From Algibacter sp. L1A34 (GTDB taxonomy: Bacteria; Bacteroidota; Bacteroidia; Flavobacteriales; Flavobacteriaceae), in contig NZ_CP047029.1 of NCBI RefSeq assembly GCF_009796805.1, positions 2,304,501 to 2,368,500 on the forward strand: a stretch of 64,000 nt of DNA, given 5' to 3'. A model generated the notes under the pieces. The model did no database searches and was not told the origin of the DNA. It was given only the letters and a program-made list of their open reading frames with translations. A program made the translations under genes and the position numbers. Each line of letters starts with the position of its first letter. The first letter of the stretch is position 1. Below, piece after piece: positions 36,906-46,460 of this stretch.

Positions 36906-38078
36906 TTACTTCAAAGTAACTTCTAAAGGTGTATTAATTTGTTTAGAAAACATATCTAAATATGCTTCCCATTCTTGACGATCTTTAAATTGTCCGCTAT
37001 CACTCCAAGCAAAACCAGAATAATAAACAACTTCATTGTTTACAACTTTTAAATCGGCGTAAGCATTACTTAAGTCTGTTTGATTGGTGTCATACGTTTC
37101 AAAACCTAAAAATGTTCCTTTAGGAGCAATAATTGCTGTTCCTAATTCTGTTTCGAAATGTGGTTGCCAATAACTTACCCAACCATTATCATTACTGCCA
37201 GAAACTTCGCCATCTTTTTCATGTAAAGTTAAACCAGCAGAAATAGTATCCGATCCTTCAAGGTGCGTAGTGAATTTCGAGAAATTACTTCCTAAATCAA
37301 GACTAATAACTTTAGACTCTTTAATTGTTTTTCCATTGGCATCCCAATTAGCATATTCTAAATAAAAACTAGTTCTAAGCGGTCCTGTTGTTATTGTACG
37401 CCATTTGGTATAGTTTTTAGAGAAATAGTAAGTTGTGTCTGCTTTTACAGCAATACCACCAACACCACGGCTAACACCAACGTGAAAATTATCACGACCT
37501 TCCGGAGAAGCTTCATGATAAGCACCTGGTTTAATAGAATTCTTTTTGTACCATTTATTAATAATTGGATATTCTACTTTTTTCAACCAAGCATCAACAC
37601 CACTAGAAAGTGTGCCTCCAGGTATGCTATCTTCAATCATTTTTTGGGCAACAGGTCCGTAAACTCGAAAAGCTACTTTATTGTTTTCCCAAGTATAATC
37701 GTCTGTACGTTCTGGTACAAACCGAGAATAGCAAAGTTCTTCAGCTTTTGGTTTTTCAGCTTCTGTAACGGATACAATTTCAAACGTTTTTTCAGAATTT
37801 GCAGCAATTTTAGGTTGAAATAAAATTTCGTCCATAGTGCCGTCTCCATCATTATCTACGGTTTGCGTTACTTGTAACTGCCCATTTTCAGCATCACGAA
37901 TACCAACAGTGTTTAAGTCGGTTACATTTAAAAATGCTGCTGTTAATTCAACTGTTTCAAAAGTTTTTTCAAAATCTAAAGTGTTTTTAACAACAATAGA
38001 TTTTGTGTTTTCTTTTTGATTACAAGAAGAAAGTATAGCTGCACAAAAAATGCCGACTAATATTTTATTTCTATTCAT
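36906..38078 (-). CDS. DUF4861 family lipoprotein
   Basis: A 390-residue lipoprotein (cysteine 19, SSCN) matching the DUF4861 family, found mainly in Bacteroidota PULs that handle uronic-acid-containing polysaccharides. Typical phrases include DNDGDGTMDEILFQ, a calcium-binding-like aspartate-rich turn near residues 70-80, and KPGAYHEASPEGRDNFHVG, with many conserved aromatic residues but no catalytic motif I can name. A longer frame opens at 38141, but the ATG at 38078 gives a proper lipoprotein signal and lies 10 bases after the stop of the KduD-like gene, so it is the last gene of a kduI-kduD-DUF4861 operon. Function is unknown. Confidence 0.85.
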   Translation of the reverse strand: MNRNKILVGIFCAAILSSCNQKENTKSIVVKNTLDFEKTFETVELTAAFLNVTDLNTVGIRDAENGQLQVTQTVDNDGDGTMDEILFQPKIAANSEKTFEIVSVTEAEKPKAEELCYSRFVPERTDDYTWENNKVAFRVYGPVAQKMIEDSIPGGTLSSGVDAWLKKVEYPIINKWYKKNSIKPGAYHEASPEGRDNFHVGVSRGVGGIAVKADTTYYFSKNYTKWRTITTGPLRTSFYLEYANWDANGKTIKESKVISLDLGSNFSKFTTHLEGSDTISAGLTLHEKDGEVSGSNDNGWVSYWQPHFETELGTAIIAPKGTFLGFETYDTNQTDLSNAYADLKVVNNEVVYYSGFAWSDSGQFKDRQEWEAYLDMFSKQINTPLEVTLK

Positions 38079-38088
38079 AATATTAAAA

Positions 38089-38880
38089 TTAATCTTCGTT
38101 TGAAGGTTTTCCAATAGTAGCAAGAATACCACCATCAACATACACTACGTGTCCATTTACAAAATCACTAGCTTTAGAACTTAAAAAGATAGCGGTACCT
38201 TGTAAATCTTCTGGATCTCCCCAACGCGCAGCAGGAGTTCTATTAATAATAAAATCATTAAATGGATGGCCGTCTAACCTAATAGGAGCTGTTTGTTTTG
38301 TTGCAAAATAACCTGGTCCAATACCATTGGTTTGGATGTTAAATCTAGCCCACTCTGTAGCCATACTTCTTGTAAGCATTTTTAAGCCACCTTTTGCAGC
38401 TGCATAAGCACTAACAGAAGTTCTACCTAATTCACTCATCATTGAACAGATGTTGATGATTTTCCCACCACCTCTTTCAATCATACCTTTTGCTACTTGT
38501 TTAGAAACAATAAAAGGTCCTACAAGGTCTACTTTAAGTACTAATTCAAAATCAGCAACTTCCATATCAACAATAGGTGTTCTTTTAATAATTCCTGCAT
38601 TATTTACAAGAATATCAATAGGTCCTACTTCTGCTTCAATTTTAGCAACCGCTTCAATTACAGCTTTTTCATCTGTAACATCAAACACATAACCAAAGGC
38701 TTTAAAACCACAAGCTTTGTATTCTTTTACAGCTTCATCTAATTTATCTTGAGAATTGTTGTTTACAACTATAGTAGCTCCTGCGCCACCAAGTCCTTTT
38801 GCCATTGCCATTCCCAATCCGTGAACTGCACCTGTTATTAAAGCAACTTTTCCTGTAAGGTCAAATAAGTTAATCGACAT
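38089..38880 (-). CDS. kduD: Short-chain dehydrogenase, KduD/gluconate 5-dehydrogenase type
   Basis: A 263-residue cytoplasmic NAD(P)-dependent dehydrogenase of the classical SDR family. The cofactor motif TGAVHGLG is at residues 16-23, NNAG at 93-96, and the catalytic tyrosine and lysine are Y159 and K163 in YAAAK. The C-terminal half (NGIGPGYFATKQTAPI) is typical of 2-dehydro-3-deoxy-D-gluconate 5-dehydrogenase and gluconate 5-dehydrogenase. It is encoded 23 bases after KduI, the pairing seen in unsaturated-uronate catabolism. In that pathway it reduces 2,5-diketo-3-deoxygluconate to KDG. With no polysaccharide lyase in the window, a role in reshaping glucuronate is also conceivable. Confidence 0.85.
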   Translation of the reverse strand: MSINLFDLTGKVALITGAVHGLGMAMAKGLGGAGATIVVNNNSQDKLDEAVKEYKACGFKAFGYVFDVTDEKAVIEAVAKIEAEVGPIDILVNNAGIIKRTPIVDMEVADFELVLKVDLVGPFIVSKQVAKGMIERGGGKIINICSMMSELGRTSVSAYAAAKGGLKMLTRSMATEWARFNIQTNGIGPGYFATKQTAPIRLDGHPFNDFIINRTPAARWGDPEDLQGTAIFLSSKASDFVNGHVVYVDGGILATIGKPSNED

Positions 38881-38903
38881 AATTTTTTTTGGTATTTAGT
38901 TTA

Positions 38904-39746
38904 TTATTTTAATTCGTTAATTTTACAATGATCCATATCACCATAATCTAAATTCTCACCTGCCATACCCCAAATAAATGTGTAGCTGCTGGTTCCTGAT
39001 CCTGAATGTACAGACCAAGCTGGAGAAATCACTGCTTGATTATTTTGCATCCAAATGTGGCGAGTTTCTTGTGGTTGCCCCATAAAGTGACATACAGATT
39101 GATCTTCTGGTACATCGAAATAGAAATAAACTTCCATACGTCTATCGTGTACGTGAGCTGGCATGGTGTTCCAAACAGATCCTGTTTTTAACTCTGTCAT
39201 CCCCATTTGTAATTGGCAAACATCTACAACGCTATTTACAATATATTTTCTAAGTGTTCTAGCATTTGCTGTTTCTGGAGCTCCTAACTGAACAACTTCA
39301 ACATCGTTAATTCCAATTTTTTTATTAGGAAATTCTTTGTGAGCGGGTGTAGAGTTTAAGTAAAACATAGAAGGTTCGCTAGCAGAATTGCTTGCAAAAG
39401 TTACTTCTTTGTTTCCACGACCAACATATAAAGCTTCACGGTTATCTAAATGGTAAACATGGCCATCGACAGTAACAATACCAGAACCACCAATGTTGAT
39501 AATTCCTAATTCGCGGCGTTCAAGAAAATAATCCGCCTTTAATGGGTCTATTGCTTCTAATTTTAATTCTTCTTTTACAGGAACAGCACTTCCTGAAATA
39601 AATCTATCATAATGAGAATACACCAAATTCACTTGATCTGGAGACATTAAGTTGTCAATTAAAAACTCATCTCTTAGTCTTGTAGTGTCGTATGATTTAA
39701 CATCTTGTGGTGACGCAGCATAACGCACTTCATAATTGGTTTTCAT
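38904..39746 (-). CDS. kduI: 5-dehydro-4-deoxy-D-glucuronate isomerase KduI
   Basis: A 280-residue cytoplasmic double-cupin isomerase that converts 5-keto-4-deoxyuronate to 2,5-diketo-3-deoxygluconate. The metal ligands match those known for the Escherichia coli enzyme with a two-residue offset: H198 and H200 ([15 protein letters not shown]), E205 and H247 (WSVHSGSG). Length is standard. It is the first gene of the kduI-kduD-DUF4861 operon and is divergent from a LacI-type regulator. A promoter-like TTG, 18 bases, TATATTTA lies on the minus strand with the last element at 39791-39798, overlapped by the palindrome at 39817-39826. Confidence 0.95.
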   Translation of the reverse strand: MKTNYEVRYAASPQDVKSYDTTRLRDEFLIDNLMSPDQVNLVYSHYDRFISGSAVPVKEELKLEAIDPLKADYFLERRELGIINIGGSGIVTVDGHVYHLDNREALYVGRGNKEVTFASNSASEPSMFYLNSTPAHKEFPNKKIGINDVEVVQLGAPETANARTLRKYIVNSVVDVCQLQMGMTELKTGSVWNTMPAHVHDRRMEVYFYFDVPEDQSVCHFMGQPQETRHIWMQNNQAVISPAWSVHSGSGTSSYTFIWGMAGENLDYGDMDHCKINELK

Positions 39747-39790
39747 AATATTTAGTTTTTATATAAGGTTTTACATTTCTTTAGAAGATG

Positions 39791-39842
39791 TAAATATAAT
39801 AAATAAAATCCAAATACAATCGATTGGATTTTGTTATATTTG
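39791..39842. promoter_or_regulatory. Divergent promoters with palindromic LacI-type operator
   Basis: The gap between kduI and the regulator gene contains the perfect palindrome CAATCGATTG (39817-39826), with the central CG usual for LacI-family operators, nested in a wider inverted repeat AAAATCCAA (39805-39813) / TTGGATTTT (39824-39832). On the plus strand a TAnnTTTG match (TATATTTG) is at 39835-39842. On the minus strand TATATTTA at 39791-39798 has a TTG 18 bases upstream. The palindrome covers the minus-strand -33 element, so the regulator probably represses kduI and perhaps itself. Confidence 0.6.
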
Positions 39843-39874
39843 TCAACACTAAACTAAAATTTTTCAATTTGCTA

Positions 39875-40891
39875 TTGAATAATAAACCTACCATACACGA
39901 TATTGCTAAGGCGTTAGAAATTGATAGTTCTACCGTATCAAGAGCCTTAAATGATAGTCCGCGTGTAACTCAATCTACAAAAGATAAAATATTAGCAAAG
40001 GCTGAAGAGCTAGGTTATCAGCGTAATATGTTGGCCTCTAACTTGCGTAAAAACATTACTAATACCATAGGTGTTGTGGTGCCAAGAATATCGCGACACT
40101 TTTTTTCATCGGCAATTCAAGGTATAGAAGAAATGGCGTATTTGGCTGGTTATAATGTTATTATTTGTCAGTCTCTAGAACAATTAGAACGCGAAAAAAA
40201 AATAGTTGAAGGATTAGTTGCAAATAGAGTAGATGGTTTATTAATTTCGGTGTCTATGGAAACCATGAATTACGACCATTTAGAAGTATTGAAAAACAGT
40301 AATATTCCGCTTATATTTTTCGATAGACATTGCGATATTCCAGGCTTTGTTAATGTGTTAATTGATGATTTTAAAGGAGGCTTTGATGCCACTCAGCATT
40401 TAATATCAAAGGGTTGTAAACATATTGTGCATTTATCGGGACCACAAGAATTAGAGATATATAAAAATAGATTTGAAGGCTATAAAGCCGCACTAAAACA
40501 AAATAATTTAGTTTTTAATAAGGAATACGTTATTAGTTCTCGACTTATGGAACAAGATGGTTATATTAGTATGCAGAAATTATTAGCGAAAAATATACCC
40601 ATTGATGCGGTGTTTTCTGCTAACGATTTATCAGCAATTGGTGCTATGAAATATACAAAAGAGCAACAAATAAAAATACCTGAAGATATTGCTTTTGTTG
40701 GTTTTAGTAACGAACCGATTTCTAGTGTTATCGAGCCTTCGCTAACAACAATCGATCAATCGGGATTTGAAATAGGAAAAATAGCGACAGAATTAATTTT
40801 CGAGCATATTGCTAAAAAAGAAGTTAATCAAGAAGCAAAAACCATATTAATTGATACGCACTTAATTGAGCGGAATTCATCTAAAAAATAA
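39875..40891 (+). CDS. LacI family transcriptional regulator
   Basis: A 338-residue regulator with an N-terminal LacI helix-turn-helix (PTIHDIAKALEIDSSTVSRALNDSPRVT) directly followed by the hinge helix (MLASNLRKNITNTIGVVVP) and a periplasmic-binding-protein-like effector domain. There is no in-frame ATG before the DNA-binding domain. TTG codons occur at 39824, 39869 and 39875; the last is chosen because it gives the standard spacing to the helix-turn-helix and lies after the predicted promoter, whereas 39824 is inside the operator. It sits 17 bases upstream of the mannose-6-phosphate isomerase gene and is divergent from kduI. The effector is probably a sugar or uronate intermediate. Confidence 0.92.
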   Translation: MNNKPTIHDIAKALEIDSSTVSRALNDSPRVTQSTKDKILAKAEELGYQRNMLASNLRKNITNTIGVVVPRISRHFFSSAIQGIEEMAYLAGYNVIICQSLEQLEREKKIVEGLVANRVDGLLISVSMETMNYDHLEVLKNSNIPLIFFDRHCDIPGFVNVLIDDFKGGFDATQHLISKGCKHIVHLSGPQELEIYKNRFEGYKAALKQNNLVFNKEYVISSRLMEQDGYISMQKLLAKNIPIDAVFSANDLSAIGAMKYTKEQQIKIPEDIAFVGFSNEPISSVIEPSLTTIDQSGFEIGKIATELIFEHIAKKEVNQEAKTILIDTHLIERNSSKK

Positions 40892-40908
40892 ATTTAATAC
40901 TAAGAAAA

Positions 40909-41880
40909 ATGAAACTTTACCCTTTAAAATTCGAACCACTTTATAAATATAGATTATGGGGCGGTGAAAAATTAAAAACACAACTTAACAAAAATTACAG
41001 CGAAAGTAGTATTGGTGAATCTTGGGAAATTTCGGATGTAAAAGGCGACGAAACCCAGGTTTTAAATGGAGAGCTTAAAGGCCAAACGCTAAAAGAACTT
41101 ATTAAAACCTTTAAAGGTGATTTTGTTGGAGAAGCTGTTTACAAAGCTTTTGGAGAAGATTTTCCTTTGCTTATCAAGTTTATTGATGCTAAAACACCAT
41201 TATCTATACAAGTACACCCAAGTAATGAGTTGGCGAAAAAACGTCATAATTCCTTCGGAAAAAACGAAATGTGGTATGTTATGCAGGCTGATAAAGATGC
41301 TGAATTAATTGTAGGTTTCGAAAAGGAAATTAATAAAACGGAATATCAAAAACATTTAGAAGATGATACTATTTTAAATGTTATGCATCATGAAACTGTT
41401 GCCAAAGGCGATACGTTTTACATTCCTACAGGAAGAATTCATGCTATTGGCTCTGGGGTGTTGTTGGCAGAAATTCAACAAACTTCTGATGTTACTTATC
41501 GTATTTATGATTATAATAGAGTCGATGCTACTACAGGTAAAGAACGAGAATTACATAACGCTCAAGCTTTAGATGCAATAGATTTTACTTACCATAGCGA
41601 GTTTAAAACGAGTTATGAAACTAAAGCGAACACGGCGAACAAGTTAGTGCATTCTCCATATTTTAAAACGAATTTTATTAAGGTTGAAAATGAATTGGAA
41701 AAGGATTATTCTAATTTGGATTCTTTCGTGATTTATATGTGCGTTAGCGGAAGTTTAGAAATTAGTCATGCTGATGATACCTATACTTTAAATACAGGTG
41801 AAACCATATTGTTACCAGCCAGTATTGATACCGTAAAAATTAAAGCTTCTCAAGCCGATTTATTAGAGATTTATCTTTAA
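40909..41880 (+). CDS. manA: Class I mannose-6-phosphate isomerase
   Basis: A 323-residue cytoplasmic zinc-dependent cupin that interconverts mannose 6-phosphate and fructose 6-phosphate. Zinc ligands are recognisable as Q101 and H103 (SIQVHP), E120 (GKNEMWY) and H178 (GRIHAIGSGVLLAEIQQ). The length fits the short bacterial class I form. It is cotranscribed with the LacI-type regulator and is followed by a hairpin terminator. With a GH92 mannosidase-like enzyme in the nearby PUL, it would feed released and phosphorylated mannose into glycolysis; no hexokinase is encoded in the window. Confidence 0.92.
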   Translation: MKLYPLKFEPLYKYRLWGGEKLKTQLNKNYSESSIGESWEISDVKGDETQVLNGELKGQTLKELIKTFKGDFVGEAVYKAFGEDFPLLIKFIDAKTPLSIQVHPSNELAKKRHNSFGKNEMWYVMQADKDAELIVGFEKEINKTEYQKHLEDDTILNVMHHETVAKGDTFYIPTGRIHAIGSGVLLAEIQQTSDVTYRIYDYNRVDATTGKERELHNAQALDAIDFTYHSEFKTSYETKANTANKLVHSPYFKTNFIKVENELEKDYSNLDSFVIYMCVSGSLEISHADDTYTLNTGETILLPASIDTVKIKASQADLLEIYL

Positions 41881-41913
41881 CAAATCGAGACATTAGTTAA
41901 AAATAATATTAGT

Positions 41914-41951
41914 AAAGCAGAGTTTTTTATATTAGTAAAAAACTTTGCTTT
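41914..41951 (+). terminator. Terminator after manA
   Basis: A 15-base-pair hairpin with one G-T pair (AAAGCAGAGTTTTTT / AAAAAACTTTGCTTT) and an 8-base loop lies 34 bases after the manA stop and is followed by a short T-run. The rest of the gap to 42151 shows no gene or clear site. Confidence 0.75.
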
Positions 41952-42151
41952 TTGCTAATATCCAAAAACGCCGTTATCATATTAGTTTAAACTGGTTTTC
42001 GTTTTGTATTCGCATTATAAGGTGTCTTTTAGCTTTAGCGAGCCTGCATGGTTTCCAGTTAAATTATCTTTATTTAAACTTAAATACAAATTAACGAAAG
42101 TATCGTGTTCAGTAAATTAATAACATTTAGTTGTTGAAATTTCAAATAAAA

Positions 42152-45100
42152 ATGAATTTTAAAAATTATTTTATTGCTTTATTCTGTTTACTAACAAATA
42201 TTATTGTTGGGCAGAAAAATAATATAAAGTTTGAAAATTTAGATACATTTAGTGGGCTTTCAAGTAGTACCTGTACCGAAATATTTCAGGATAAAGAAGG
42301 GTTTCTATGGTTTGGTACTATTGATGGACTTAATAAATATAACGGGTATGATTTTGAGGTATTTAGATCTATTTTAAACGATCCAACTTCTATTAGTAAT
42401 AACAGAGTAAATGCTATTGAAGAGGATAATGAAGGTAACCTTTGGGTTGGGACAAACAATGGGCTTAATTTATTTAATAAACATACCAATGAGTTTATTA
42501 GGATAAATTTGTATAAACAACTGTCGTTGTCAAAGAGTTCTCAAAAAGTAATTAACGATTTGCTTTATGATAGTATAAATAATACACTTTGGGTTGCAAC
42601 AAATATTGGTATTATAAAAATTCAGCTATATGATGTTAATACCAATGAAGATAATTTTAAATTTTCCCATTACATAAACGATCAAACCAATTTAAAAACT
42701 ATTGATAATAATAGAGTTAATGTTGTTTTAAAAGATAAAGATAATAATATTTGGGCGGGAACAAATGGAGAACATTTAAATAAGTATAATAGAAAAAACG
42801 ATAATTTTGATCGTGTTTTAATTGGTGAAAATGAAGCATACGCACTAAACCATATTACTAAAAAAGTATTTATTGATGCAGATGGTGATTTTTGGATTGG
42901 TAACGATTTGTCTAATCTAATCTTATGGAATACTAAAGAAAACACCTTTAAACACGTCTCATTAGTAGATAAAAAGGTTCCTATCTACGATATTTATCAA
43001 GATAGAAACGGATTGTTTTGGGTATCTACAGATGTTTTTGGTTTGTATCTATTTAAGAAACAAGATGGAGATGTAGAACTACAGCAACATATTGTAAATG
43101 ATTTTTCCGATCCTTTTTCTTTACCAAATAATAAACCAAGTAAAATTTTTGAAGACCGGAAAGGTGTTTTCTGGATTGGAAGCTATGATGTTGGTGTTAG
43201 TAAATTAGATCCCTCGAGTTATTCATTTAAACATTATTATTATAAGGCGAATAAAGCCGATGGGGTAAGCCAAAAGAGTATTCAATCTGTTTTACAAGAT
43301 TCAAAAGGAAGAATTTGGATAAGCGCCTATAATGGAGGCTTAAGTTTATTTAATGAAAAAGAAGATACTTTTAAGCATTATAGTAGTCGTTTGGATGATT
43401 CTAAAACTATAAGTTCTAATAAAATTCTATACACTTTTGAAGATCATCAAGGTGCTATTTGGGTTTGTACCATTGATGGCGGTGTAAATAAGTTTAATCC
43501 AGAGACAGAGAAAAGTGAAGCGTTTTTGCACGATGCTAATGATACGTTGTCTATTGGGCAAAGTTCCGTTTGGAGTGGTGTAGAAGATTCTAAAAATAGA
43601 ATTTGGTTTGGCTTAAGAGATGAAGGTGTTAGTCTTTATAATCCAAAAACTAAGTATTTTAAGAATTATAAAAGTACTTATGGTAGCGGGAATAGTTTAG
43701 TTAGTAACTCGATTATAAGTACATTTATTGACTCTAAAGAACGCTTATTTGTTGGTACAGCTCTTGGTTTAAATATGGTGGATTTGAATGAATTTGAAGA
43801 TTTCATTCCGAGTAATATTAATTTTATTGATGTTAAAGTACATGGCTTAATAGAAGTTGGTGTAAATAATATTACAGAAGATCACTACGGTAATATATGG
43901 ATAGGTGCAGATAATGGGGTATATAAGTTAGATGAAAATTTAAATTTAATTAAATCCTATTCTTCGCAAAATGGATTGCCAAATAATTTGGTTGTTGGTT
44001 TAAAAGAAGATGATAATTTTAATATTTGGATTACAACAAAAGGCGGGTTGTCCTTATTAAATCCAGAAACAGATCAAATTATAAATTACAACACGCATGA
44101 TGGTTTACAAGGGTCAGAATTTCAAACCCAATCTATAGAAAAAACTACAGATGGTCGCATTATTGTAGGAGGGCTAAATGGGTTTAATATTTTTAATCCA
44201 AATGATATCGCCATTCCAGCTTCTGTGGATCTTAAGCCACAAATAAGTAAATTAAAACTAAATAATAAAACTGTTTTTGCTGGCGATTCAATTAATGATA
44301 GAGTGCTTTTAAATAAAGGGATATCAGAAACCAAAGACTTAATTTTAAAATACAAAGAGAATTACGTTTCCTTAGAGTTTGTAGCTCCTTATTTTGATAA
44401 TCCTGAGCAGGTTAAATATGCCTACAGAATGCAAGGTTTGGATAGTGACTTTATTAAATTGGGGTCTAACCGTGTGGTAAATCTCTCTAATTTAGAATCT
44501 GGAACCTATAAATTTGAAGTAAAGGCAACAATAAACGGGCAATGGGATACTGCTAAAGTAACTTTTTTAAACATAAAAATATTGCCGCCTATTTGGCGTA
44601 GTTGGTGGGCTTATCTTATTTATATTATCATGGGTGCTTTAATTATTAGGTTTTTAATGTATTATTATGAGCTTAAAGTACAAGAAGAGCAAGAGCACGA
44701 ATTAGACCAAATGAAGTTGCAGTTTTTTGTGAATGTGTCTCATGAGTTTAGAACACCATTAACGCTTATTTTAAATCCGGTAGATAAAATATTATCCAAT
44801 TTCAACGATAATCCTGAAGTTGTAAAAACATCTGCATTGTCTATTCAACGAAGTGCGCGTCGATTATTACATCTAGTAAATCAGCTATTAGATTATCGTA
44901 AAATGGATGTTGGTATGGCTCCACTTCAATTAGAAAAAGGAGATATTGTTAAGTTTAGTGAAGATATTTTTTCGCTTTTTAAAGATTTAGCCTTTAAAAA
45001 AGAGATTCATTATAAATTTAATGCCACTTCCGATAAGATCGTTTCTCTTTTTGATTTTGATAAAGTGGAAAAAATAATTACAAATTTAATTTCAAATGCT

Positions 45101-46348
45101 ATAAAATTTACTAATAGCGGTGGTGATATTACGATAACAATTAATAAGATTAATACAAGTAAAAGTAACTCGAATTATTTGCTTTTAGGAAAAGCAAAAT
45201 CTACAGAATATGTTGAGATTATTGTGGAAGATACTGGTGTAGGATTAGATAAAGAACAAATGCGGCGTATTTTTTCACGATTTTATAATTTAGATGCTTC
45301 AAAAGCAGGAACAGGTATTGGCCTTAATTTTACTAAAGGTTTGGTCGAGTTGCATGGCGGTGAAATAGATGTAGAGAGTAAACATAAAAAGGGAACTAAA
45401 TTTATAGTGAAAATACCTTTAAATATTGATGGTAAGCCGGACGACGTTGAGAATGTTAAAAATGAGTTTTTAATTAATTCAATGAAAGCCGTCGAGTATG
45501 ATATGTTAATCTCTAACGATAATTTACCAAATGTAAACGAAGATTCTGGAGATGATGAGGATCGTGATGATTCTAACAAACCATTGCTTCTTATAGTTGA
45601 AGATAATAAGGAGTTACGTGTGCATTTAAGTAGTGATTTAAGAGAAAATTATAATATTAAGGAGGCAGTAAATGGTGTTGATGGTTTAAAGAAAGTACAT
45701 AAATATCTACCAGATTTGGTAATAAGTGATGTTATGATGCCTAAAATGGATGGTTTTGAAATGTGTAATTCTATAAAGACAGATTTAGAAACTTGCCACA
45801 TTCCGGTAATTCTATTAACGGCAAAAACATTGGTGGAAGATAGAATTGAAGGTTATGAGCATGGTGCCGATGGTTATATTTCGAAACCCTTTGTTACCAA
45901 TGTGCTAAAAGCTAGAATTAATAATTTATTAGAAGCGAAGAAGAGATTGCGTCAGCGTTTTTCTGAAATTGGTGGTGTTTTCCCGTCTAGTGAGGTAACT
46001 TCTAATAATTTAGATGAAGCATTTCTTGATAAGGCCACAAAGGTAATTATAGCCAATATTAGCGATATAGACTTTAAACAAGGTGATTTACTGAACGAAA
46101 TGGGTATTGGTCGATCTCAATTCTATAAGAAGATAAATAGTTTAACAGGTAGTAACCCGAGTAATTTTATTAGAACCATTCGTTTGCGTTATGCTGCAGA
46201 ATTATTAATAAAAAACAATCATTCTATAAAAGAAATCTCGCATATGTCGGGCTTTAATTCTACGGCATATTTTAGTAAAACGTTTAAAGAATTGTTTGAT
46301 GTTACTCCAAGTCAGTTTATCGAACAGAAAGAAAATGAAACTGAGTAA
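42152..46348 (+). CDS. Hybrid two-component system sensor kinase/AraC-type regulator
   Basis: A 1398-residue one-chain sensor-regulator. Order: signal peptide (cleavage near IVGQ, about residue 21), double beta-propeller of WFGT/WVGT/WIGS blades to about residue 700, Y_Y_Y domain, one transmembrane helix (WAYLIYIIMGALIIRFLMY), HisKA with H864 in NVSHEFRTP, HATPase, an acidic linker (EDSGDDEDRDDSN), a receiver with D1193 in SDVMMP, and an AraC-type helix-turn-helix. The frame opens at a TTG at 42131, but the ATG at 42152 fits the signal peptide. It lies between terminators, so it forms its own unit, and it probably controls the FAS1/SusCD operon that begins at 46909. Confidence 0.95.
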   Translation: MNFKNYFIALFCLLTNIIVGQKNNIKFENLDTFSGLSSSTCTEIFQDKEGFLWFGTIDGLNKYNGYDFEVFRSILNDPTSISNNRVNAIEEDNEGNLWVGTNNGLNLFNKHTNEFIRINLYKQLSLSKSSQKVINDLLYDSINNTLWVATNIGIIKIQLYDVNTNEDNFKFSHYINDQTNLKTIDNNRVNVVLKDKDNNIWAGTNGEHLNKYNRKNDNFDRVLIGENEAYALNHITKKVFIDADGDFWIGNDLSNLILWNTKENTFKHVSLVDKKVPIYDIYQDRNGLFWVSTDVFGLYLFKKQDGDVELQQHIVNDFSDPFSLPNNKPSKIFEDRKGVFWIGSYDVGVSKLDPSSYSFKHYYYKANKADGVSQKSIQSVLQDSKGRIWISAYNGGLSLFNEKEDTFKHYSSRLDDSKTISSNKILYTFEDHQGAIWVCTIDGGVNKFNPETEKSEAFLHDANDTLSIGQSSVWSGVEDSKNRIWFGLRDEGVSLYNPKTKYFKNYKSTYGSGNSLVSNSIISTFIDSKERLFVGTALGLNMVDLNEFEDFIPSNINFIDVKVHGLIEVGVNNITEDHYGNIWIGADNGVYKLDENLNLIKSYSSQNGLPNNLVVGLKEDDNFNIWITTKGGLSLLNPETDQIINYNTHDGLQGSEFQTQSIEKTTDGRIIVGGLNGFNIFNPNDIAIPASVDLKPQISKLKLNNKTVFAGDSINDRVLLNKGISETKDLILKYKENYVSLEFVAPYFDNPEQVKYAYRMQGLDSDFIKLGSNRVVNLSNLESGTYKFEVKATINGQWDTAKVTFLNIKILPPIWRSWWAYLIYIIMGALIIRFLMYYYELKVQEEQEHELDQMKLQFFVNVSHEFRTPLTLILNPVDKILSNFNDNPEVVKTSALSIQRSARRLLHLVNQLLDYRKMDVGMAPLQLEKGDIVKFSEDIFSLFKDLAFKKEIHYKFNATSDKIVSLFDFDKVEKIITNLISNAIKFTNSGGDITITINKINTSKSNSNYLLLGKAKSTEYVEIIVEDTGVGLDKEQMRRIFSRFYNLDASKAGTGIGLNFTKGLVELHGGEIDVESKHKKGTKFIVKIPLNIDGKPDDVENVKNEFLINSMKAVEYDMLISNDNLPNVNEDSGDDEDRDDSNKPLLLIVEDNKELRVHLSSDLRENYNIKEAVNGVDGLKKVHKYLPDLVISDVMMPKMDGFEMCNSIKTDLETCHIPVILLTAKTLVEDRIEGYEHGADGYISKPFVTNVLKARINNLLEAKKRLRQRFSEIGGVFPSSEVTSNNLDEAFLDKATKVIIANISDIDFKQGDLLNEMGIGRSQFYKKINSLTGSNPSNFIRTIRLRYAAELLIKNNHSIKEISHMSGFNSTAYFSKTFKELFDVTPSQFIEQKENETE

Positions 46349-46388
46349 TTTCTTCCTAGAAATAAATTTAAAAACGATACGTATTTAG

Positions 46389-46421
46389 AAAATCTAAGAT
46401 TAAATTTTAATCTTAGATTTT
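46389..46421 (+). terminator. First of two tandem terminators after the second hybrid regulator
   Basis: A 15-base-pair inverted repeat (AAAATCTAAGATTAA / TTAATCTTAGATTTT) with a very short loop, 40 bases after the stop of the regulator gene. Confidence 0.75.
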
Positions 46422-46422
46422 T

Positions 46423-46460
46423 AAAAGCCTAATAAGATAAAAACTTATTAGGCTTTTTTT
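46423..46460 (+). terminator. Second tandem terminator after the second hybrid regulator
   Basis: A 14-base-pair inverted repeat (AAAAGCCTAATAAG / CTTATTAGGCTTTT) with a 7-base loop and a long T-run, a textbook intrinsic terminator. With the preceding hairpin it isolates the regulator from the operon downstream. Confidence 0.88.

Noticed and set aside
36906-39746. Kdu genes as proof of a pectin, alginate or ulvan locus
   Set aside because: No polysaccharide lyase and no unsaturated glucuronyl hydrolase (GH88 or GH105) occur in the window.
42131-42151. TTG start for the second hybrid regulator
   Set aside because: The ATG at 42152 directly precedes a standard signal peptide.
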